This document shows positions 1 to 9,700 of a stretch of DNA of 64,000 bases, piece by piece. Under the pieces are notes generated by a model, which was not told the DNA's origin, did no database searches, and saw only the letters and a list, made by a program, of their open reading frames with translations. Position 1 is the first letter of the stretch. Every line of letters starts with the position of its first letter. Origin of the DNA: Neodontobutis hainanensis. Lineage: Eukaryota; Chordata; Actinopteri; Gobiiformes; Odontobutidae. The position numbers and the translations under genes were made by a program. Location: assembly GCA_024349245.1 (NCBI GenBank), contig JALDNG010000022.1, positions 11,525,001 through 11,589,000 on the forward strand, given 5' to 3'.

Positions 1-1367
1 AGTTATCCCACAGAGAAGAAAATTATCTTTCTAATCAAAAATCAATAACAAAATAGAATTTTATGTGTCAACATGCATAAACATAATGCTCAGTCAACCG
101 TAAATAGAGTCTTTTTAGCTAGATGTCATGCTGTGGTTTGTTTAGTTTTCTCTCGACCTGAACACCTGAGCACCATTGTTCATCGTATTGGCTCTTGCAA
201 ACAGAAGCTTATAGGAAGCAATGAACAATGACTGTTACATGACCTGCTAATGGATCTAACAGTTGCTCCATCACAGTGTGTACACATGCATGTGTTAAGA
301 TGGCAACAGAGTGAGAAAGAACAACAAGCATTTATGTGCACATGCAGGAATACTCATGTCTTAGATCACCATTAGGAAAACATGTGGTCTTTAAACACAA
401 TGGCAGATCTCAAGTCTCACAAGGCATTCCCTTTAGAGACAGACATAACCCGAAATGGACTATAGTGTCTGGCATTTATATTGTGGAAGGAAAATGCTTT
501 TAAGTTTAGATATTCAAATTTGACATATTAGGGTTTGACTCTTGGCTATGTTCAGACATTTGACAACAACATAGTAAGGAAGCACAATCCCAAAGCGTCA
601 GCACCACTGGCAGTAGATATAACAATTAAAGGTCTGCTTCTAAAGAAGGGCTTGGAAAAGCACCAAGAAGCAGGCAGATTAATTATCATGTTGGCCAGGC
701 CAGAGTGTGTTTGTGTGAGGACGGAGTAGTGGTTAGTTTGTATGAGTCAGTCACCACAGCATATATTCCTGGACATTCCTTGAGGCATGGTTTGTATAAG
801 AGAGAAAAGTGTGTTCAAGTGTGTGTGTTTGTGAGTGTACTTCCTCACATTCCCCCTCTAAGCAGTCATATTTTAACAGCTAGTACCTTCATTGTTGTTG
901 AATCCCCTTAATGCGTCTCCTTCTGTCCTTTACTGTCCTCTTAACTGTTCTTCTTTAATTTTCACTTTCAAAGGGCACCTGCAATTCTCCTCAAGAGGTC
1001 CATGCTTCAAACAGAGTTTCCCTCTTTTGTCTTTTTTGGACCTGTAAGAGAAAAACATGGTTTACCTCATCATTTCAAAGATTACTTCTTCACCGACCAG
1101 TAAAAGACATAGTGAACATCACAGGTATTTATGCTAATTTAGCTTCCTCTTCCATCTTTACTCAGTTCTTCCTTCCTTTTGTACAACTACCTATTGTATC
1201 ATGCATTATGGCCACATTTTTAAACGGTTTTGCTCTTTGATTTAAAAGAGCAATCTCTACGGTCATCAGCAGCAAACATGTAGCTCTTTATGCACACAAA
1301 CTGCTGTATTTTCACTCAAAAGACTGATTCTTGTGTTTGATCCCCAGTGAGGTTTATCTCCAAAGCC

Positions 1368-1396
1368 CAAATGTCAACAGTTGCTGTTGACATTTG
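1368..1396. repeat. Perfect 13-bp inverted repeat, 3-nt loop
   Basis: The left arm CAAATGTCAACAG (1368-1380) and right arm CTGTTGACATTTG (1384-1396) are exact reverse complements separated by TTG. The arms contain TGTCAA and TTGACA. It could extrude as a small hairpin or serve as a palindromic binding site. It is too short for a microRNA precursor. Confidence 0.8.
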
Positions 1397-1716
1397 ACTG
1401 CTCCACTAACTAGCCCCCACGAAAGACCTGGAAATGAGCAGGGAACAGGAGTTCACCCAGTGCACAATAGAAAGTCAAAGAGAATCAAGTGAGTCGTCAA
1501 GAAAACAACCAAGTTTAAGTGGAGTCAACGCATCTTTTTTTTTTTAAATGACCACAAAAACTGTTTATGCTTTCTTTCCGCAATACTATATGCATGCATT
1601 AAATATGTATCTATATTGTGCTGATCTATTTTTTAGAATAGGTGACAGTACAATCCATATTTACCATTGTCTGGTGTGGTGGCATGTGGCCCTAAAATAT
1701 CTTGTTGCTTTGTCTA

Positions 1717-1748
1717 GTTTTTAGTCCGCATAATAGCGGACTAAAAAC
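1717..1748. repeat. Perfect 13-bp inverted repeat, 6-nt loop
   Basis: The left arm GTTTTTAGTCCGC (1717-1729) and right arm GCGGACTAAAAAC (1736-1748) are exact reverse complements around ATAATA. The GTCCGC part is GC-rich inside an AT-rich region. No flanking target-site duplication is evident, so it is not clearly the end of a transposon. Confidence 0.8.
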
Positions 1749-1877
1749 ATTCTTAGGTTTCTTTATTAACCTCATGACCTGACTTTTACCCTCTACTTCT
1801 GTCTCCTTGTCCCCCATTACCTTCTACCAAAGCAATCTACCTGTCTGTCCCAGTTGTCTGTGGGTCTGTGCTTACAG

Positions 1878-1923
1878 GTTAATCATTTCAGCAGCGGTAT
1901 CTGACCAGAGAAGCTCTTATCAG
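1878..1923. promoter_or_regulatory. Candidate HNF1-like plus GATA site pair upstream of nr5a2
   Basis: GTTAATCATTTC at 1878-1889 matches most of the HNF1 palindrome GTTAATNATTAAC. CTTATCAG at 1916-1923 is the reverse complement of the strong GATA site CTGATAAG. GATA and hepatocyte factors are plausible regulators of an NR5A2 gene active in liver, pancreas and gut endoderm. Both motifs are short, so chance occurrence is possible. Confidence 0.3.
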
Positions 1924-2559
1924 TCTCTGTGTCATTTTATAACCTAACCTGCACCCCCTCCTCATGAGTCTCTCTCTCTCATACACACCATACACACCCC
2001 ATCCTGCCCCAGCCTGTCCTCTGGCACTTGTCATCCTGTGACTCCGCCCCCAGTGCAGGGACAGTGTATGGGACTGTTTGTTGTGTGATTCACTGGAAAG
2101 AACATCAAACTTTAATTACTTTTAAGATGAATTTGTTAAATTTTGCTGAAATTTTTTATTTTTTTTAAAGGAAAGTTTTTACTGCTGCACCTACATTCTT
2201 AGAACTAGTTTGATGTTTGGTGAATTTCTTTTTTTTTTTGTAAAAATAAATAAATAAAGTGTGGCACTATTTCAGAATGACTATTTATTGTTTCCATGCA
2301 AGTTGAGATTTTATAACACTACATGCATATGGAAAACTTAAATGAGAAAAAGAAAAGAACTGGGATAACAGTGAAAATATAAAACACCCCCGACATTGAA
2401 TAAGAAGGAAACGTCGTTAGAGAGTAGCTAATTACAGTAAAATAAATATATAAAGATTCGCAAAGATTTTACGCACGACACTGTGCGTAACGGTATATGC
2501 AGATTCAATATAAACGATCATAAATTATGAGCAAGAATATATCTTTTGTCTCGTTTATT

Positions 2560-2740
2560 TAAAGCAGCCTCAGAACAACGTGCCTGACACCAGCCGCTAA
2601 ATGATCCCTGCTCTGCCAATTACTGATAACTCCTCAAAAGATGGTGCATAATGTAGTGTTAAAGGGCGGATTTGTAGTAAAATCTGCCCGAGGCCGCAGC
2701 GCTGATCACGCTTTAACATAAGAGAGCAAATACATCAGGC
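2560..2740. promoter_or_regulatory. Candidate upstream regulatory block
   Basis: This block is GC-richer and less repetitive than its flanks, with homeobox- and bZIP-like words such as CCGCTAAATGA and GCTGATCACGC. It lies about 1 kb upstream of the start codon. It has no coding potential. The call rests only on base composition and position. Confidence 0.2.
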
Positions 2741-3087
2741 TATATATTTACAGGCCCAAAGTAGAATCTGTTATGGGCTCTGTAAAATGTGGCATGCCTG
2801 GAAAAGAAAAGCAAGTTTTACACATTATTATTTTACACAGCGAAGCCTAAAACTTGAGTTAGAAGATACAACTAGCCTATAAGTAGGCTATAGGCCCTAC
2901 TTCACTTTGTGCAATTTAAAGTGTTGAGAATCATTTTAATATTTCCTCGTGCTTGTGCAGCGCCACATCTCTTGAATGGCTTCTTCTCGCTGCGCTTTTA
3001 AACTCAGTCATTAACGACATTAAACAGCTGAGCTTTTTCCTGTTAGTAAATTAGAAGTGGTTTGAGGCGATGTATTCTGGTCCGCTC

Positions 3088-3200
3088 TTCTTATTGGACG
3101 AGGCGCAGATGAGGTCATACGGCCGCATGCGTCGCCTATTGGAGAAAGCGACGTAAACAAAGCAGCGAGGAGGAGGAGGAGGAGGAGGCGGAGGAGCAGC
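3088..3200 (+). promoter_or_regulatory. nr5a2: Probable CpG-type, TATA-less nr5a2 promoter
   Basis: CpG density rises sharply here. Two inverted CCAAT boxes (ATTGG at 3093-3097 and 3138-3142) sit 45 bp apart, as NF-Y sites do in TATA-less promoters. Between them are a nuclear-receptor half-site AGGTCA (3112-3117) and an NRF1-like palindromic word CCGCATGCGTC. A GGA-repeat GC-rich tract follows. No TATA box is seen at a fitting distance. The start site cannot be placed exactly; about 3170-3300 is likely. Confidence 0.5.
3167..3196 (+). repeat. GGA-rich tract in the 5' UTR/promoter
   Basis: This is a run of about seven GAG/GGA trinucleotides followed by CGGAGGAG. It is purine-only on the plus strand over more than 20 bp, lies just after the CCAAT pair, and could be part of the transcription start region. 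Confidence 0.8.
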
Positions 3201-3636
3201 AGCCGCCGCTCTCCACATCTCCAAACGGTCCGGCTGACTCAGAGAAGCCGACTTTACGTTCAAGAGAAAACGGCACTGGCGACGATAGCGACTAGCTGAT
3301 TTTTCTGCTAACAGCTAAAAGTTACACCGATATTAACACTTTGGTGAGTGACGAGCTGAAGCACAACGCGGCAATCACCAAGTGAAAGTTGTAGCCTAGC
3401 TGTCGTCTGCGCTTTTTCTTCGTATAGTAAGAAAAAGATTCATACTATTGGCTGACTCGCGTGTCTGTCCTACAAAAGTACCAAAAAGTGTCAAAAAGGC
3501 GTTCGTTTTGGAAAGTCATTTACTTTGCTTTGCGGACTGTGTTGTTACCAAACAGAGAGTGACTCTCACGTCCAGGTGTCCTGTTGTCCAGGCGCCGAGC
3601 TGCGCGGAGTCTCCAGCTCAGGCCGGCAGCGCTGAC
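3197..3636 (+). other. nr5a2: Probable nr5a2 5' UTR
   Basis: From position 3181 to the start codon at 3637 there is no ATG at all, which suits a leader and supports the chosen start. A strong donor-like sequence TTTG/GTGAGT occurs at 3343/3344. A pyrimidine-rich stretch ending in CGTATAG (about 3411-3427) could be an acceptor, giving a possible small leader intron of about 84 bp. Alternatively, the 3344 donor could splice straight to exon 2. Neither is proven. Confidence 0.45.
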
Positions 3637-3718
3637 ATGCTGCCCAAAGTCGAGACTGAATCTCTGGGACTCTCTCGATCGTATGGGGAACAGAGGCACG
3701 TGCCAAGGAACATACAAG
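3637..3718 (+). CDS. nr5a2: nr5a2 coding exon 1 (N-terminus, A/B region)
   Basis: It encodes residues 1-27 plus the first base of codon 28 and starts MLPKVETESLG. The ATG at 3637 is the first ATG after the promoter region. The frame stays open upstream to about 3448 but without an ATG. The donor is AAG/GTAAGA at 3719. The A/B region is very short, as is usual in NR5A receptors. Confidence 0.88.
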
Positions 3719-6700
3719 GTAAGAAACATATAGCTGTTAAAGCTGTAAACATAACCGGCCACATAACAGGGGTGAAGTCCACGGTAAGTCTGATAAAAGC
3801 TTAGCCTACAGGATTGTTTTTAAACACAGTGTAGCTGACATTACTTCATTTATTATTGTGGACCCTCGATGTGTTCAGGGATTAAATGGTGACGACTGTA
3901 AACATTATTTTTTTCTACAGGCACATGTCCGTATAAAATAAAATGTAAGTCGTGGTCCACTTCGTAAAGTTGTGGCCTGTGATCAAACTCAGATGTCATA
4001 ATGCAAAAAACACGGACTGCAGTTTTAACTGTCCTGTCTGTCATAAACTTAAAAAAACACTAGGTCCCTTTTTTAGAAATGTCTCTAAAATTCAGCGATA
4101 ACTCTGTGTTTTCACCCGAAGGTAATTATGTTGCTGGCAGTAAGTCTAATCTTTTTATTTTTTATGTTTCATTTAGTGACTTGCCCTTATCCAAATGACA
4201 TGGCCTCGGGCAAGTAAACTTAGAAGGCCTGTATTTTCAGTGCATCAAAAATATACCTTTAAAAGCGGCACAGTTACAGAGTTTGCCCTTTTTTTATTTG
4301 AAAAAAGGCCCGTTTTTATTTATTTTTTTTATTTAATTGTTTTTTCGCAGAAAGTCTGATATGAACCGTTTTAATAAAACATCTCAGCTGCTTAAATGCT
4401 CTTCAATATTATTGTTGTCTCCGATAAGGCTGCAGTCAAAGAAGTTTAACACATGACAATAAAGCATTTGACCTTTCAGCTCGCTTAATTTATGGTATCA
4501 CAACCAGTTCTCTGCAAATTGTGCTTTTATATATATTTTTTTGACAATGTAGTTAAATACGTGTGGAGGTTTAATTTCCCACTAGCGGATAGGTCTGTCC
4601 CGGAAACCTTCTCATAAAGTCCACACGAAGCAGTTTAATAGCACTGGTGATCGTGTGCACGCCAGTACACCGGGCTGATCCACTTTATGACGCTGATAAC
4701 ACACTCAAACCAAAGAAGAGGACGGTACTGTTATCTGGCTTTACACACTGCGGCTGAAACAAGGTAGCACTGACATTCGGCAGTTTTGGACGCTGAGCGA
4801 ACAGGTGACTGCATTTCCTTCTGCACATTGTTAGTCAGCGGAACGTGATGCACAAAATCAGGCTCAACGAGTTACTGTTGTTACACTGTGTTCACAAAAT
4901 ATAGGCTACCAACGCATCTTTTAGGAGGGGAATAAAAACAGTGGCCTAAAAAGCCAAATGTTACGTCTAGTCAATTCTAACTGCAAACGTGAATATTTGT
5001 TCATTTTATTTTCACAAATTGTTTCCGGTATAGGCCCTGTGCTGTGAGCGTCAAAGTAAGTTCGGCACATTGAAAGTTTGCCTTGCGGAAAGAGAGGGAG
5101 AGAGAGGCGGGAAAGACACGACAGACGCGGTGGAACTTGTTGCTTCAGCTGCGCCAGTGAGAGGCGTTGACAAATCAGAGCATCACGTGCAATTAAAATC
5201 TCAGGCTAAAAACTGCATTAGAAGCTGACGCGTGAAACTGACTACAAGGCCTTTGGATTATCGCGCCTGAAATATTTCTATGTGTTGTTTAATGTAGGCT
5301 TCTTTTTATAAAATATATATATTTTTTTGTAGTTGGCCTGGCTGTTTGCTTTGCAGTGTTATCAGTTCAGAAATGCAACAACAGCTTAAAGGTTGAGGAT
5401 TGGACGCGCGTAAAATCTGGAAAAATAGATTCAAATTATTTGTCTACATTAAAAAAAAATTCTAGGCCCAATCTTTCAAATTGCGCTGGTATTTTCTCCC
5501 ACTGCTGGTCTCTATCAGGCAGGGCAAAAATAATGTTAGTTTAAAGTTTTTTTTCCTGCGCTCGCCCGCAGAGATAAGGGCTTCTCTGTGTGTCTTCATT
5601 TGTCTGTGGGCGGTAACATTTTCTCCTCCAATCCTTAACTCTAATATCTCTCCGTTTCCCCCAGCGATTTCACGACTATAGACGCATGCATATTTATGAG
5701 ACCTTTCTCTTCATTTTTGGCTGCGAACTGAAAGGCTGTTGACATAAATGCTCGCTAGCCATCAACCCAGGATCAGTCCTGAAATCAAATCAAATCTCAC
5801 CTGTGGAGGTCTTTCTTGATGGATGAAAGTGCGCTTTGGGGAAAGAAATTTCAAACAGACTTTGTATGTGTCCGTGTCCCCCGCAGCCGCTCAGATAAAA
5901 ATGATGGACTACACTTATGACGAAGATCTGGACGAGATGTGTCCCGTGTGCGGAGACAAGGTTTCGGGGTACCACTATGGACTACTGACCTGCGAGAGTT
6001 GCAAGGTGAGTGCCCGTACCGCAGTGTTGTGGCAGTGGTGTGACTCTAGTGTGCATCTGTGCGAGAGTTTAGAGCAGTCTCTTATTTGAGCGTTTGGTCA
6101 ATTTTGTGTTCTGACCTAATAAGATACTATTTTAAAGTTTTATTTAGTTTTGTTTAGAGTTTTACCGTCCCTTATAAACACATGTGTTGTAAGTGTAAGT
6201 GTTTTTAAGCTGTTTGCCAATGGTGTGAATTTTATTAAATGATAGTGATTTCTAAATTGAGTAAACTCTATCAAATGTAGATAACAATCACTGTTGCTTT
6301 TACAATTTAGGTTTTGCAAATTTCTAGCTACATTGTGTAAGACATTAATTCAGTGGGACAGTGTGTTTGATTTCTGTGGTATGTGTTTCACTAAACAAAG
6401 TCTGAGCCATTAAGAGTAATTCTCTAGTGAAATAAAATAGACTTTAAAAGCTACTGTATGCACAGAATGTATGTGAACAAAAACAGCTAAACATTTATGA
6501 AACGTTTAATGAAAGATGAGTTTTTATTAAAAGCAGAGTTAAAATGAAATGCCTTCCTGTAGTTCACAATCAAGTTATTTCTCTTCTTATTTTGAAATTT
6601 AATTTCATTCTGTGCCAATAAAATAACTGGCACCACACCAATATAATTTTTCCCTACTGTGCAAATGTTAGCAACAAGTTTTTTAACATTTGGGAAAATG

Positions 6701-9700
6701 TCAAAGATGTAATTGATTTTCAGAGCATTTTGATCCAGACTCTGAACGACAGAACAACAGAACGGGCAGTTCTTTATGACTGATTAGACATTACACATTA
6801 GAGAGAGACCAATAATAAAAAGGCTAAGGGTTAAAGAATGTTATGACAACCTTTCCTGTCACCGTCCGAAAAGTTTTCCATAAGATATTTTTTGTCAGTT
6901 TGCAGACATGCAGGCAAAGGTTTGAAACTAAACCACACACTGCAGTGAGTGTTTGCCCAAGCCTGCGGCCACTGTGTTGAACTCATCACAAGTTCATTAC
7001 GAGCCCGGTGAGGTGGTGTGCTTTTCATAATGAGGCATCACAAAGCCAAACTATTAATCTCCGCTCCGTCAACAATTTATTTATCCCTGCACCTCTTCCC
7101 ACAGTTCCTCTTAGCAGTAAACTAATAGATGTTTTTTTAGTTCCATAAAGCTGTCAGCAGAAAATTAAGCAAAGACAAACGTCTCTGTGTTAACACTATT
7201 CAGTGTAAAAATTGCAGCTCATTGTATTGATGCGGCGGTGCACATTTCTTGCCTATGTGGTCATTATTCAAAGCAGATGTTATAGATTTGATCCCATATT
7301 ATGACCTTGAGATGCTAAGCGCTTGCATGAAGGGAGACGTCAGTGGCATCTCTGCTGCATCTAAGCTTCAGCGCAGCATCTTGTTAGAGCCAATGCACAT
7401 TTCCCAGTGTAGTTAAAACCCTCATGTTGAGAGCTAGATGAAGAGGTCTTTTATAAAATTCAACATATGCCTATTAAAGAATTAATATTATTGATAATTA
7501 CCTGAAGCTCTTCATTGATTGCTTCTAAAATGCACACAGTCTTTTCAGTAAGCATATGATCGTCAGGGCTGGACTCCAATATTGATTGTAGATATGTTCA
7601 TATAAGCATTAAATATCCGCAACCAGCAAGGGAGTGCAGCATATCTGTTAGTGAGGATGTCCACTGCCACTCCTGCTTTCAATCCTAGTTTTCTAGCAAA
7701 GCAAAAACATTCTGCCTTTTTATTTATCAGAAAAAAATAACCTCAACTCTTTTCAAACTGTGATTTGGTTTGATTGTTTTTTTCTGGACATTAGAAAAGC
7801 CACACACACAGTACATATTACTGTAATGAGTGGATCACACCAGACTGATGACATTTTGGCACACATAGACCTTTATAAGTACACATGGATTGAGTTGGTG
7901 CATAGTGCGCGCCAGTCTGCAGAAAGCAAACAAGCAACCTCTTCAGAACTGGTAGAATAACAACTACAAGTCACTCTAACACAAGTTCAAAAGTTTTTTT
8001 GTTTTTTTTTATGTCCTCAAAAGAGAGAGAGCAATGGTACACTAATAGTGGTAAGGGATATAAGAAAAGCAGGTTATGGTTTAAACAAGCAAAATGTGTT
8101 TTTATTGTGAAGACTAAATCCTCTTCTGTTCTCCTTTGACAAGCTATTGAAGCATAAAAAGTCCAGGTTTTAGGATGGAATGCAAGGTCAGGGATAAAAT
8201 AGATTTTATTTTAAAGGTCTGTTTTCATAATATTTGAAAAGATATTGACTGTGGTGGTTTCCATTTCAGTAAAGATAAAAATTTATCTTAAATTGTGGGA
8301 CTTTTTGGGCTCATGATATGGTAGTGAATCGGTAAGTGGCAAAAAAACATTATAAATGCTTTTATTTGCTAAAAAAATCACAGTTCACATGCACTTCTCC
8401 TATGCGACCTAGTTTTATTATTTGATATATTTTTTGTGAGCGTTGTAAGGCACATTAGACCAGTTTGCTGCAGATATTTATAGTGCACGCTGTGTGATAA
8501 ATGGAAAAATTAAGAAGTTCTCTTTAAGGCAAGTCTAATCCAAAGCAGTTCTGTTTTTCCCTGTTTGATGGATCAGGCAATGCAGATTGTCAATTAAATT
8601 TGTGTTTGGTGCAATATTGACAGCTCTTCTTTTTTATATTTTTATATTTTTTCTTTAAAGACAGGTTTAAGGATTCTCCTCCTAAGTTATGGATCTAGCA
8701 TACGTTAATACTATCTTCCCTTCGTTTGATTTTCACTGCAGCTGCCAATAATTAATTCCATGTTGCAGGTATGAATCTGTGTAATCCCGGAACTGTGAAT
8801 TATGGATATAATTTATTGGATTTTGTGGACTCCTGTGCTCATATTTTTAAATAATTGAGCAGCGAGTTGAAAAGACTCTTTCCTGGTAAATTCCAGACTC
8901 TGTACATGAATGAAGAATATAGTGAGTCAAAGTCTGACATGAATCTAATTGGATTTCTAGTAAATTAAAGCTTGTTTACTAGTCTAGAATGCAGTAAAAA
9001 CACAGTAAAAATTCCAATACCGATTCAAGGGTGTTGGCTTTTGTAAGAATTGTAAAAGACCAGATGAACTTTTGATAATAATTCTGTCTTTCTCTGTGAA
9101 ACATCACTTGTACTACAGCCATCAAAGTTTGTCGCCGTATGTGTGTGTATCTATTAAGGCCCGGCCCTCTCCATCTGTCTGTGAGTGTGAATGGGCCAAT
9201 TACCGTCGCATTGCAGGGGTCAAGCGGGTTGACGTCTTAATTGGTTCTCTCTGCAGGGCTTCTTCAAGCGCACCGTCCAGAACAACAAGCGCTACACATG
9301 TATAGAGAACCAGAGCTGCCAGATTGACAAGACCCAGAGGAAGCGCTGCCCCTACTGCCGCTTCCAAAAGTGCCTCACCGTCGGCATGAAGCTAGAAGGT
9401 ATACCAGCATGTTTTGTTTCTTTTTACTACTGGGAACAACTTAAAAGTGTCTGTACAGCTTTGTATCTATGTTTTACTGTGTTTCCTGCTCCAACATGAC
9501 ACTTGGGTGTGTTTAAAAGTGTAAGAGCAGCAATAACATTCTTCAAAATTGATAAATGGGACCCAGCACTTGAATAATAGAAGAAAAAAAATCAACACTT
9601 CCAAACAACACGGCATGGGATAGACTGGGGATATCAATAACAGGCTTACAGATTCTCTGCCAGAACACATGGTTGTTATTAACATGTGACACTGCAGTAT

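Larger units (their letters stand above)
1..3050. other. 5' intergenic flank of nr5a2
   Basis: No reading frame here resembles a protein and no RNA gene was recognised. The stretch is AT-rich with short T and A runs. It holds two perfect 13-bp hairpins (1368-1396 and 1717-1748), an HNF1-like/GATA motif pair (1878-1923), and a GC-richer block at 2560-2740 that looks like a regulatory element. It lies directly upstream of the nr5a2 promoter, so distal promoter or enhancer function is the simplest expectation. That is inference; no conservation could be measured. Confidence 0.6.

Noticed and set aside
3448..3636. Open frame continuing upstream of the nr5a2 start, 63 codons
   Set aside because: It begins only with TTG, contains no ATG, and lies in the probable 5' UTR. 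Fish family members start at MLPKVE.
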